Shown here one piece after another: positions 1 to 8,306 of a stretch of DNA of 21,638 nt. This DNA comes from Clostridium sp. UBA1056 (GTDB taxonomy: Bacteria > Bacillota > Clostridia > Clostridiales > Clostridiaceae). The stretch's first letter is position 1, and every line of letters begins with the position of its first letter. The stretch is taken from assembly GCA_002316385.1 (NCBI GenBank), contig DCDL01000026.1, positions 1 to 21,638 on the forward strand, written 5' to 3'. The notes beneath the pieces were generated by a model, which saw only the letters and a list, made by a program, of their open reading frames with translations, was not told the origin of the DNA and did not search any database. The translations under genes were made by a program, and so were the position numbers.

Positions 1-346
1 CACAAAATAGACGAGCATTCTGACTTATTTATTTTTTTGAATATGCCTTATCTTATTTCTTATAATAAAAGTTAGTACTGCCTTTATTGGAGTGTTCTCA
101 GTAAAATAGACATATAGAATGTACGATTTTCTTTAAATTTCTTTTTGAGCTATTATGACAGTCGTCAAGCTATATAAAGTTAAAGCTGCTACTTAAAAAT
201 CTTAAGTAACAGCTTTTTATTAAAAATCATAACTTGGCATTTAAATATGATTCTTATGATTCTTTTAACTCGTAAATTATTTTTAACATTCTCACTGACC
301 TATATGTCACAATCTAAGCCTTTTCAAATAGGTCATAAATTTGTGA
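1..346. other. gene-poor left edge
   Basis: No convincing coding region is seen here. The stretch is very AT-rich and holds one clear stem-loop at 182-216, listed separately. It is the 3' flank of the minus-strand serine hydrolase gene and possibly the downstream flank of a gene outside the window. Confidence 0.6.
182..216. terminator. stem-loop terminator after the serine hydrolase gene
   Basis: Two 15-nt arms (182-196 and 202-216) pair around a 5-nt loop. As minus-strand RNA every position pairs, with one U-G wobble; as plus-strand RNA that position is a C-A mismatch. The fold therefore suits the minus-strand serine hydrolase transcript. The better T-run (TTTTTATT) is on the plus side, so it may act in both directions. 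Confidence 0.6.
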
Positions 347-1774
347 TTATAAGCTTAATTCTTCTACTATCCTTTTACCTTCTATATTATTAGGATTTAG
401 CTTAATAGATTTTTTATAGTTTTCTAAAGCTAACTTTTTATTACCCTGAAGTAAATACATTTCTCCTAGACTATCATAAAGGTTTGCTGATTCTGGAAAT
501 ATTTCAATTGATAATTTAAGAACCTCAATGGCTTCTTTAACTCTTTTTCTTTCCAGTAAATTATAAGCAATAGCATTAAACTCATCTTCATAAACAAGAT
601 ATCTTTCAATGGAATTTTGTTTTATTGTATTATATTCCTCTAAGGCTATTTTTGAGTTATTATTAAACATGGTTCTTACTATATGACTTGCAAGTGATCT
701 CTTTATATAATCAACCTCTTCCCCTAAAAGTATATCTAAAATACCTGTGCATAGAACTTTAGTTCCAATGTAATCTGAGTTTATCATAATAACAACTGCG
801 ATCCCTTTCTCAGGTAATATTATTAAGTTGCTTCTAAATCCTGTATCCATGCCACTATGAGATTTAACTCTATTTCCCTTATATTTTCCTAAAAACCATG
901 CCAATCCAATTTCTGAAGTATAACCACCCCAGCCTGTAGATGCATATTCTCTCCAAAGTTCTGAATAACTGTTAGATTCTAATATCTTCTTACCTTCAAA
1001 TCTGCCCTTATTCATATTAGCAATAGCATAGTTACACATTTCAACTACGTTAGAACACAAAGTAGAGCTTGGCCCGTGTGATCTATTATAAGGAAAAACT
1101 TCACTAACTGTAGCACCATATCCATTTTTTATATCTAATATATGGGGACTTGTAAGTAAATCCTTTGAAACTAAAGGTTTTAAAAAATTGCTTTCTCGCA
1201 TTTGTACAATACTTAGAATATTGTCTTCCATATATTTTTCAAAGGACATACCTGATACTTTTTCAATAACATTTCCTAAAATCTCATAAGCGATATTACT
1301 ATAAGCAAACTTTTCTCCTGGTTCCCACATAAGCTCTCTTCCATCAATACTTCTAACGTACCTCTCTAAAGCTTCTTCATCATATTGTGGCTTATCCCAT
1401 TCATAGTCATCTTCATCTGGCATACCGGATGTATGAGTTAATAATTGTCTTATTGTTATTTGCTTATATCTATCATCCTTCAGATTAAAATAAGGTAAAT
1501 ACTCTATTAAATATTCATCCAAGTTAATTTTTTCTTGTTCAACTAATTGCATTATTCCTGTAGCAACAAAGGTCTTTGATACTGATGCCATGTGAAAAAG
1601 AGATTTCTCATCAACAAGTTCTTTTGTATCTACATTTTTCACTCCAAAACCTTTTGTATAAATAACTTCATTATTATATACCACGCCTACTGATAATCCA
1701 GGTACAAATTCAACATTAACATATTCATTTATTATCCTATCTAAATCTCTTATCATTTTTGCTTTACTCTCCAT
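347..1774 (-). CDS. serine beta-lactamase-like hydrolase with C-terminal TPR repeats
   Basis: This 475-residue protein belongs to the class C beta-lactamase / penicillin-binding-protein-like serine hydrolases (PF00144 type). The catalytic SxxK is S64-V-S-K67, the YxN motif is Y158-S-N160, and the third motif, KTG in classical enzymes, is H306-S-G308. Residues from about 400 to 470 form TPR-like helices (for example around ANLYDSLGEMYLLQGNKKLA). The N-terminus has no signal peptide or membrane segment, so the protein is predicted to be cytoplasmic, unlike secreted beta-lactamases. It is probably a peptidase or esterase acting on small substrates; the substrate is unknown. The start is supported by a GGGGGAG ribosome binding site and a TTGAAC-17-TAATAT promoter. 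It lies downstream of an oligopeptide-importer operon, separated by a terminator, so a role in handling imported peptides is possible but only inferred. Confidence 0.85.
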   Translation of the reverse strand: MESKAKMIRDLDRIINEYVNVEFVPGLSVGVVYNNEVIYTKGFGVKNVDTKELVDEKSLFHMASVSKTFVATGIMQLVEQEKINLDEYLIEYLPYFNLKDDRYKQITIRQLLTHTSGMPDEDDYEWDKPQYDEEALERYVRSIDGRELMWEPGEKFAYSNIAYEILGNVIEKVSGMSFEKYMEDNILSIVQMRESNFLKPLVSKDLLTSPHILDIKNGYGATVSEVFPYNRSHGPSSTLCSNVVEMCNYAIANMNKGRFEGKKILESNSYSELWREYASTGWGGYTSEIGLAWFLGKYKGNRVKSHSGMDTGFRSNLIILPEKGIAVVIMINSDYIGTKVLCTGILDILLGEEVDYIKRSLASHIVRTMFNNNSKIALEEYNTIKQNSIERYLVYEDEFNAIAYNLLERKRVKEAIEVLKLSIEIFPESANLYDSLGEMYLLQGNKKLALENYKKSIKLNPNNIEGKRIVEELSL

Positions 1775-1800
1775 GATATTCTCCCCCTTTAAGTATTCTT

Positions 1801-1829
1801 ATATTATTTAATGCCTATACAAAGTTCAA
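1801..1829 (-). promoter_or_regulatory. sigma-A-type promoter of the serine hydrolase gene
   Basis: Read on the minus strand, a -35 box TTGAAC (1829-1824) is followed by a 17-bp spacer and a -10 box TAATAT (1806-1801), ending 26 bp before the start codon. The match and spacing are good, but the DNA is AT-rich. Confidence 0.55.
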
Positions 1830-1877
1830 AATCTTCCTAGCACCAGGAATCTGTTATTAAGTTTTTTAATAGAACAA

Positions 1878-1912
1878 AAGGCTATAAGATGTTATATGCA
1901 TCCTATAGCCTT
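1878..1912 (-). terminator. rho-independent terminator of the opp operon
   Basis: The arms 1878-1891 and 1899-1912 pair over 14 bp. The minus-strand RNA uses one G-U wobble where the plus strand would have an A-C mismatch, and it is followed by a U-rich tail (TTGTTCTATT). It lies about 370 bp after the last opp stop codon and just before the serine hydrolase promoter. Confidence 0.65.
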
Positions 1913-2277
1913 AAATAAACGTTATTTTATATTATAAAATACTCTTAAGATAACATATTCTTACAAGTATGTTATATAAAATTAAGATTTAATTATCGTT
2001 CTATAAAATGATTAATTCTACCTATTATTTCAAAAAAAGCATACTAAAAAACCTAATTATATAGGCATTTAAAATCTTTCTTTAACACAATTTTCAATTT
2101 AGAAAATTAATTAATAAGCACCTATTACCATTTTATTAAACCTCCTTAATTTTATCATTACAATTATATCTAACAATTTTGGATAATCAAAGTATATATA
2201 GAAAATCATCTCATTGCAATAATTCATATTAAATGTATTTTCACATTCAGTTTAGTACACTATCTATTTCTACCTTC

Positions 2278-3246
2278 TTAAGCATCTTCTTCATGAAGCC
2301 AACATCTAGACCAATGGCCTTTAGAAATCTCCCTTAACTCGGGTAATTCATTTCTACATTTTTCAAAGGCTTCATGACAACGATCCGAAAATCTACATCC
2401 ATTTGATAACTCTGATAGATGAGGAACATATCCTTCAATTGTATCTAGCCTCTTTTTTCTATCATCTATCTTCGGAATACACTCCATCAGCTTTTTTGTA
2501 TATGGATTTATAGGATTTTCGAATAGTTCTTCATTTGGTGCCATTTCCATGATTTTTCCACAATACATTACTACTACTTCATCTGCCATTTCTGCTACTA
2601 CTCCCAAGTCATGGGTATTTAATATTATGGACATATTGTATTTATTCTTAAGACTACGTAGTAAATCTAAAATTTCTGCTTGAATTGTAACATCTAGAGC
2701 TGTGGTAGGTTCATCAGCTATGAGTATTTTGGGGTTGCAAGCTATTGCCATAGCTATCATAAGCCTTTGTCTCATTCCTCCACTAAATTGATTAGGAAGG
2801 TGGTTATACCTTTCTTCCCCATCTGAAATACCCACAGCCTTAATCAATTCTATAACAACTTTTTTTGAGTCTTTTTTATTAACTTTTTTATGAATCATTA
2901 AGGCTTCTGCAATCTGGTCTCCTACCTTATTCATTGGGTTTAAGGTTGACATTGGATCCTGATATATCATAGCTATTTCATTTCCCCTTATGTGCCTCAT
3001 TTCCTTTTCACCTTTTTTAAGCAAGTCTTCTCCGTTATAGCATATTTCTCCTCCAATTATTTTTCCTGGAAAGTCGATTAATCCCATGATAGAGAGAGAG
3101 GTTACACTTTTTCCACTTCCAGACTCTCCGATAATTGCTATTGTTTTTCCTTTATCTAGAGTAAAGCTTATATCGTCTACAGCAGGATATTTCTTTCCAT
3201 CTAAATAAAAATATGTTTTTAAATTCTTAACCCGAAGCAATGTCAT
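2278..3246 (-). CDS. oppD: oligopeptide ABC transporter ATP-binding protein, OppD/DppD type
   Basis: This 322-residue ATPase energises the peptide importer encoded by the four-gene cluster. The Walker A motif GESGSGKS is at residues 40-47, the signature is FSGGM, Walker B is in ILIADEPTTALD, and the switch histidine follows in LNTHDLG. The C-terminal oligopeptide-transporter extension has the typical cysteine cluster (CRFSDRC followed by a Cys in FEKC), which may bind metal or an Fe-S cluster in this family. Length is normal for OppD. The start has an ideal AAGGAGG site six bases upstream. It is the last gene of the operon, 11 bp after the permease B gene. The exact substrate (di- or oligopeptides, or another cargo) cannot be read from the sequence. 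Confidence 0.92.
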   Translation of the reverse strand: MTLLRVKNLKTYFYLDGKKYPAVDDISFTLDKGKTIAIIGESGSGKSVTSLSIMGLIDFPGKIIGGEICYNGEDLLKKGEKEMRHIRGNEIAMIYQDPMSTLNPMNKVGDQIAEALMIHKKVNKKDSKKVVIELIKAVGISDGEERYNHLPNQFSGGMRQRLMIAMAIACNPKILIADEPTTALDVTIQAEILDLLRSLKNKYNMSIILNTHDLGVVAEMADEVVVMYCGKIMEMAPNEELFENPINPYTKKLMECIPKIDDRKKRLDTIEGYVPHLSELSNGCRFSDRCHEAFEKCRNELPELREISKGHWSRCWLHEEDA

Positions 3247-3257
3247 ATTATACCTCC

Positions 3258-4202
3258 TTAATAAGACTTTGTCTTAGGTAATATGATGTTTTTTAAGCTA
3301 TTAAAAATCATAAAAATGAAATAGTAAAGAATTGCTAGAAATACAATAAAGGCTGTAAATGCAACTCCTGCTTCATATGGTGGAATCAATTCCGATGTAT
3401 AAAAAAGTATTAGATAATATCCCATTCCTCGGAAGTAAAAAAGTCTTTCTACGATAATAAGACTTGAAAACATTATACCCATAACCGTTGGAAATCCTGA
3501 TAACACTCCATATATTATGTTTTTCATCATATGGTTTTTTATAATCTGAAATCTAGAACATCCCTTTCCTTTAGCTGCAAGTATATATGGTTTTGTAAAG
3601 TTTTCTTCTATTGTAGTAGCTGCTATCCTGGCAATATATGCTGCAGGAAGTATTGCTATTGAGATTATAGGATAAATTGCACTTCCAAAGGTTTCATCTC
3701 CAAAGGCTGGCAGCGGTCCTAGTCCAAATATTGAAACTTTATTATTATATAGATATATAGCGATTCCTTGTACAAGGGCTATCGTTAAAACATCAGGTAC
3801 TGAAAGAGGTATCAGAGATTGAAGCAACTTTATTGTTCCGCTTCTATCCTTTTTTCTACTGTCTATAATTCCCTTTGGAATTCCAATGATTATTGCTAAG
3901 ATAGTTCCAAAAAATAATATAGATAAACTTTTCGTTGCTGTTTTAGTTAATAGCTGTCCTATAGTTTCTCCTTGAATCATAACATTAAAAGCTTCACCGT
4001 TCAAAAATACCTTAAAATTATTTTTTATATTTTCAAAAATTACATTTATTTCCATATTGGGTTTACTTATACCATTAGATGAAGTAATGCCAAAATCTAC
4101 AGGTATTCCTGTTACAGCTATAACAATAAATAGGATTATAAGGAGCATTAATATATTTACAAGAATTTTTTTAACTATTATCTTCATTTTTTCAGCTGTC
4201 AC
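3258..4202 (-). CDS. oppB: oligopeptide ABC transporter permease, OppB/DppB type
   Basis: This inner-membrane permease has about six hydrophobic segments, starting with one near the N-terminus. The cytoplasmic coupling (EAA-like) loop reads YILAAKGKGCSRFQIIKNH, as in the BPD_transp_1 family. I place the start at the GTG at 4202, because AGGGGAGGAG lies five bases upstream and this GTG follows the OppF stop codon after a single base. An upstream ATG at 4223 in the same frame would overlap oppF and lacks a good site. From the GTG the product is 314 residues, normal for DppB. It should pair with the permease domain of the large fusion protein. The ribosome binding site lies inside the end of oppF, which suggests translational coupling. 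Confidence 0.88.
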   Translation of the reverse strand: MTAEKMKIIVKKILVNILMLLIILFIVIAVTGIPVDFGITSSNGISKPNMEINVIFENIKNNFKVFLNGEAFNVMIQGETIGQLLTKTATKSLSILFFGTILAIIIGIPKGIIDSRKKDRSGTIKLLQSLIPLSVPDVLTIALVQGIAIYLYNNKVSIFGLGPLPAFGDETFGSAIYPIISIAILPAAYIARIAATTIEENFTKPYILAAKGKGCSRFQIIKNHMMKNIIYGVLSGFPTVMGIMFSSLIIVERLFYFRGMGYYLILFYTSELIPPYEAGVAFTAFIVFLAILYYFIFMIFNSLKNIILPKTKSY

Positions 4203-4203
4203 T

Positions 4204-5172
4204 TTAACTCCTCCCCTCATCATACAAATGGCAAGAAACTACTCTTCCATCATTAAGCTCCATAAGTCCTGGCTCAATGATTTCACATTTAGCCATTTTT
4301 TCATGGCATCTATTATGAAAAGCACATCCTGATGGTATATCCATTGCACCAGGAATTTCACCTTCAAGCCGTATTCTGTTGATATTTCTGTTAGGCTCTG
4401 GTACTGGTGATGCAGACATAAGTGCTTTTGTGTATGGATGCTTTGGACAATGAAATATATCATCTACATCACCTTTTTCTACTATTTTCCCAAGATACAT
4501 CACTGCTACTTTGTTACTAATGTGCTTTATTACACTTAAATCATGGGATATAAATAGATAAGATAATCCAAATTCATCTTGAATATCCATAATTAAGTTG
4601 AGTATTTGAGACTGAACAGATACATCTAAAGCTGATACTGCTTCATCGCACACCACAAATTTTGGCTTTGTTGCTAAAGCTTTAGCTATGGCAATTCTTT
4701 GCCTCTGTCCTCCACTAAACTCATGGGGTAATTTTTTACCATCCTGTCTTGATAGTCCAACCATTTCGAGTAATTTCCTTACTTCATCTTTATATTCTAA
4801 CGGTGGGACTATTTTGTGTATTTGAAGTGGTTGAATCAAAATATCTTCAATAGTCATTTTATAATCTAGAGCAGAATATGGATTTTGAAAAACTATTTGC
4901 AAATCTTTTCTCAGTTTCCTAAATTCTTTGTTACTTATAGTGCTAATATCCTTTCCTTCTAAATATATCTTTCCCTCAGTTGGTTCTAAAAGTCTTAATA
5001 TTAGCCTACCTATGGTCGATTTGCCACTTCCTGATTCTCCAACAAGGCCAAGGGTCTCGCCCTTCTCTATCCTAAACTCAACACCATTTACCGCATTTAC
5101 AACGCCTTCATTTACACCAAAAATTTTATCTTTTATTAGAAAATGTTTTTTTAGATTTATTACTTCTATCAT
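4204..5172 (-). CDS. oppF: oligopeptide ABC transporter ATP-binding protein, OppF/DppF type
   Basis: This is the second ATPase of the importer, about 322 residues from the chosen start. It carries a Walker A motif GESGSGKST, the signature FSGGQRQR, Walker B ending in CDEAVSALD, the switch histidine in LFISHDLS, and a C-terminal oligopeptide extension with the cysteine cluster GCAFHNRC plus a later Cys. I start it at the ATG at 5172 (MIEVINLKKHF), because AAGGAG lies seven bases upstream; a longer reading to 5199 would add nine residues without homology. It sits between the fused permease gene (ends 5201) and permease B, so gene order is C-F-B-D. As usual, OppD and OppF are expected to form the heterodimeric motor. 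Confidence 0.92.
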   Translation of the reverse strand: MIEVINLKKHFLIKDKIFGVNEGVVNAVNGVEFRIEKGETLGLVGESGSGKSTIGRLILRLLEPTEGKIYLEGKDISTISNKEFRKLRKDLQIVFQNPYSALDYKMTIEDILIQPLQIHKIVPPLEYKDEVRKLLEMVGLSRQDGKKLPHEFSGGQRQRIAIAKALATKPKFVVCDEAVSALDVSVQSQILNLIMDIQDEFGLSYLFISHDLSVIKHISNKVAVMYLGKIVEKGDVDDIFHCPKHPYTKALMSASPVPEPNRNINRIRLEGEIPGAMDIPSGCAFHNRCHEKMAKCEIIEPGLMELNDGRVVSCHLYDEGRS

Positions 5173-5200
5173 GGTTATTCTCCTTTTCAAAGGTTTCATA

Positions 5201-7624
5201 CTAATCCATAATATGAGGATTCATTGTCATGGTATCTAATATAATTTGTCCAATATCGTCCATTTTCTTATAATTTATATTTTCTAAGATATCAATGCTA
5301 CTATTAACTCCATCTGTGGAAGAATTTCCCACTCCCACACTTGAAAGTGCATTTAAGCTCAAATTATTCATAGCTTTTGTAGTTGTGTAATCATTATGAA
5401 ATCTTTGGTATTTCACATCCATTTGTTTAAGTCGCTTTTCCATTTCTAGCCCCATAAGATAATTACTTTTGTCTCCTACCTGAGCTTTAGCTGTCATAAT
5501 ATTTAAATTTTCATCCTTACTATAACCTGGATAGCTTATATCAAAATAATAGTACTTATGTGATATTGCCATATTTACAGGTATATTTCTTGTTATACTA
5601 TAATCATAGGAGCCATCAACATTTGAGTACTTCATAAAATCATACTCATTGTCCCAGAATATAAATTGAATTGATTTTTCCAATGGTTCCTTTGTAATAG
5701 ACAACATCCTTGCCACCTCCAGTGATGTTGCAGTAGGAGTTGCTGTCATTGCATGCGGACTTTGAGTTTCATTCATATGAACACCATCATAGCTTGCTCC
5801 TATTATTATTAATTCGCCTGGATCTTCATATGTCTTGTCTTTACCAGGTAAAAACGCAGTAATATTTCGTCCATTATATTTAGGCATCTCTGGATAGTCA
5901 AGGTTTATTTCAACTTCTCTGTAACCAGTTTCTAACTCCAACCTTAAATTATCAAAGGGAACAATAATAGTGGATTTAGAAAGATATACGCTGGTGTTGG
6001 TATTGTAGCCTTCCTCTAATATAAACTGTATATCACTAACTGCTTTATTATTAGGAGTATTATGGGATTCATTTTCTGGATCATTGAAATTTCTCTCAAT
6101 TGAAAAAAACTCTGTACCTTCTGGTATATTAATTATATTTTCAGGTTCTGCAGCAACTCCTTTATAATGCAATTCTTCTTTTGGCATATCATTAAATATA
6201 TTTTTACTTACAGATATAATTGTAAAGTCTTTATTAAGATAGTAAATCTTTTCCTCACCTTTGTCATCTTTAAGCTTTATATACCCTGATTCAATTACCA
6301 TAGGAGTCAAAGTTTCAGGCTTTGGTACAAGACTTTCATTTTTTATGCCATCTGTAGTTTCTATTAGTGGTATATCTAAGGTATTCACCTGATATCCATA
6401 GGACTTTAAGGTATCAATTATATATTCTCCAGCTAAATGTCCACCTTCAGTTCCAGCTACCCTACCTCCATATTTGTCCTTTGTAAGTTCTTCAAGATGT
6501 AATTTTGCTTGATCTATGTCAAATTCATAAATGCTTGGATGCCAAGGGATTATCACCCATGTAATAATCCCTATTATAATTAAGCTCTTGATAATTACAG
6601 GTTTATAGTATTTCTTAATGTCCTTAATTTGAGATATAAACATTTTAGGAGATATTAAATAGCCAATTTTTCTAATAGAACTAATCACTCTAGAATCTCT
6701 CTTTTGAAATTCTATTTTTAATCCTTCTCCTGTAAGGTTTATCCCAATGATTGCAATACTAAAAACCAATACAGGATAAAGGGTCATCCAATATGTTGCT
6801 TGGTATTGTCTAACATTCACTGCAATTCTGGAAAGTGTACCACCCCATTCAGGTTCTAAATTCATCTCATAATTTGATTTAAAGGCTAGTTCCTTAATTG
6901 GTCTTGTTACTCCAACAAAAATTTCAAGAACTGCTAATTGAGCAATTAGAAACAATGCCATTCCCATTTCTTTAAAGAATAAACTTATACTAGTTGGTAT
7001 TATATGTGGTAAGACGTTTTGAAATGCTATCTGCAACTTTCTCTTTCCTATAGCTATCTCACCTTCAATAAAGTCCTCTTCCATAACCACCCTAGTTGAA
7101 TCCTCAATCATACCAGCCAACTTTGCCCATCCCACGATGGTTAGTACTATTGCAAAGGCAAGAATTGATTTATCCATTTGTAGATTTCTGAAATATCCAA
7201 TGCGCAAAATTACAAAGCTAAATATAAGCATAGGTATAGCAGTAAAAAATGTATTAAATATTTTTATTATATTTGAAATAAACTTTACGCCCATTCCTGC
7301 CGCTAATCCAAGAGGAAGAGCTAAAATCATTCTAAATATAGCTACAAGAAGTCCCAACTTTAATGTATTTCTTGTTCCATATACAAGTCTTGAATATACA
7401 TCCCTTCCAGCATCATCTGTGCCAAGAATGTTATCCTTATTAGGCGGCATTGGGCTGTAAGCAAACTTCTTCACCCACTCACCCTTCTCTTTGTATTCTA
7501 TATACTTAGGTGGTTCTTCAAAAAGAGGATCCTTTGATGTGAAAAGTCCTGGATATAAAGCCATGGTTGCTAGAAATATTATAATTATACTTCCAAGAAG
7601 TAATGGAAAATTTATCTTTTTCAT
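5201..7624 (-). CDS. DppC-type permease fused to a degenerate M28-peptidase-like extracytoplasmic domain
   Basis: The protein has 807 residues, whereas a DppC/OppC permease normally has about 300. Residues 1-311 form a complete permease: first membrane segment near 8-25, the family motif LGTDDAGRDVYSRLVYG (67-83), a coupling loop around 187-210 (EGEIAIGKRKLQIAFQNVLP), and the usual C-terminal GEGLKIEF. An extra membrane segment follows at about 343-361. Residues from 365 to the end should face outward and resemble M28 (aminopeptidase Y/S) proteins: GGRVAGTEGGHLAGEYI (386-402), LIIIGASYDGVH (605-616) and IQFIFWDNEYDF (652-663). By eye the metal ligands are largely missing: His of the HxD motif is S611, the bridging Asp region reads TATPTATS, and the Glu pair is E660-Y661. 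It probably binds rather than cleaves peptides. It is the first gene of the operon, which lacks a binding-protein gene. Confidence 0.85.
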   Translation of the reverse strand: MKKINFPLLLGSIIIIFLATMALYPGLFTSKDPLFEEPPKYIEYKEKGEWVKKFAYSPMPPNKDNILGTDDAGRDVYSRLVYGTRNTLKLGLLVAIFRMILALPLGLAAGMGVKFISNIIKIFNTFFTAIPMLIFSFVILRIGYFRNLQMDKSILAFAIVLTIVGWAKLAGMIEDSTRVVMEEDFIEGEIAIGKRKLQIAFQNVLPHIIPTSISLFFKEMGMALFLIAQLAVLEIFVGVTRPIKELAFKSNYEMNLEPEWGGTLSRIAVNVRQYQATYWMTLYPVLVFSIAIIGINLTGEGLKIEFQKRDSRVISSIRKIGYLISPKMFISQIKDIKKYYKPVIIKSLIIIGIITWVIIPWHPSIYEFDIDQAKLHLEELTKDKYGGRVAGTEGGHLAGEYIIDTLKSYGYQVNTLDIPLIETTDGIKNESLVPKPETLTPMVIESGYIKLKDDKGEEKIYYLNKDFTIISVSKNIFNDMPKEELHYKGVAAEPENIINIPEGTEFFSIERNFNDPENESHNTPNNKAVSDIQFILEEGYNTNTSVYLSKSTIIVPFDNLRLELETGYREVEINLDYPEMPKYNGRNITAFLPGKDKTYEDPGELIIIGASYDGVHMNETQSPHAMTATPTATSLEVARMLSITKEPLEKSIQFIFWDNEYDFMKYSNVDGSYDYSITRNIPVNMAISHKYYYFDISYPGYSKDENLNIMTAKAQVGDKSNYLMGLEMEKRLKQMDVKYQRFHNDYTTTKAMNNLSLNALSSVGVGNSSTDGVNSSIDILENINYKKMDDIGQIILDTMTMNPHIMD

Positions 7625-7643
7625 TGCATAGGTACGCTCCTTT
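7621..7643 (-). promoter_or_regulatory. ribosome binding site with a two-codon ORF overlapping the permease fusion start
   Basis: AAAGGAG (7643-7637) is ideally spaced, seven bases, from an ATG at 7629 that opens only ATG-CAA-TGA. The stop of this mini-ORF overlaps the ATG (7624) of the permease fusion, which itself is 12 bases from the site. This may give reinitiation or reduced translation. Confidence 0.4.
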
Positions 7644-7715
7644 AAAAATAATATTCTACTTATGGGAATACTTTTCTATTGCGCCTCACTTCCAGTTAAT
7701 ATATTCTTAAATAAT

Positions 7716-7744
7716 ATTTTACATATTTGTTATACTCTTATCAA
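7716..7744 (-). promoter_or_regulatory. sigma-A-type promoter of the opp operon
   Basis: On the minus strand TTGATA (7744-7739), a 17-bp spacer and TAAAAT (7721-7716) form a near-consensus promoter. It lies about 90 bp upstream of the permease fusion start and just downstream of the terminator at 7823-7848. Confidence 0.65.
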
Positions 7745-7822
7745 TGAGTTTCCTTAGCCATTTCTCAACATACTTTGTAGAATTCTAATATTATTTAAAT
7801 ACTATTTTAATATAATAAAAAA

Positions 7823-7848
7823 GAGCAGTAAGCATTAGCTCACTGCCC
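7823..7848 (-). terminator. rho-independent terminator
   Basis: Arms 7823-7833 and 7838-7848 form an 11-bp GC-rich stem with a four-base loop. Minus-strand RNA pairs fully (two G-U), followed by TTTTTTATTATATT. It ends transcription coming from the sensor kinase operon before the opp promoter. Confidence 0.8.
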
Positions 7849-7929
7849 CTCATAATATAAATTTATTCCTGTTAATTAAATAGCGAAGCTCGACAAGCTC
7901 CTACGAAAATAACAGCATTTTAAAATTTA

Positions 7930-7993
7930 AAAATGTTAAAATGTTTCATATATAAAATGTTAAAATGCTCCATATTAAAATAGTTTCATATTT
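7930..7993. repeat. degenerate 24-bp tandem repeat, about 2.7 copies
   Basis: Units of 24, 23 and 17 bp begin at 7930, 7954 and 7977. They share AAAATG followed by a TTTCATAT-like end (TCCATATT in the second). No function is evident. Confidence 0.55.
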
Positions 7994-8171
7994 AAAATTT
8001 TATATAACTAATAAGTTCTTCTCAATAATTCCTACATAATTGTTTATTTGTAACTATTCAGTTACTCATATTAATTGTGAAATATATACATAAGAATATC
8101 AACATTCTTTCAGAAAATAATTATATTTATTCCAGTTTTTAATTACTCATTGAGAATAATCGATATTCTAG

Positions 8172-8195
8172 ATGTTTTTATGTTTTTATGTTTTT
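8172..8195. repeat. three perfect copies of ATGTTTTT
   Basis: Three identical 8-bp units stand head to tail in the 3' flank of the sensor kinase gene. Such a simple repeat may vary in copy number between strains. Confidence 0.6.
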
Positions 8196-8306
8196 GTACC
8201 CTTAATCAATTTGTACTAATAGGTTTGAGTCTCCTAGAGAAATCAGTATTTTTATACGATTTATATTAAGCATGAAATATATTTACATAAAAAAGTTACC
8301 CCTTAT

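Larger units (their letters stand above)
1775..2277. other. intergenic region between the opp operon and the serine hydrolase gene
   Basis: This 503-bp stretch contains a terminator at 1878-1912, the serine hydrolase promoter, and a six-codon minus-strand ORF (ATG at 2131, peptide MVIGAY) preceded by a perfect AAGGAGG at 2147-2141. Nothing else convincing is seen. Confidence 0.5.
7625..8306. other. intergenic region between the sensor kinase gene and the opp operon
   Basis: This 680-bp stretch holds the opp promoter, a strong terminator, a degenerate 24-bp tandem repeat (7930-7993), three copies of an 8-bp unit (8172-8195) and a small GC-richer patch at 7883-7905 with AAGCTC twice. No gene is seen. 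Confidence 0.5.

Noticed and set aside
4057..4332. 91-codon plus-strand ORF
   Set aside because: It is antisense to oppB and oppF, and its translation reads like a complement of membrane segments.
7883..7905. GC-richer patch with AAGCTC twice
   Set aside because: It is too short and does not form a convincing hairpin or known element.
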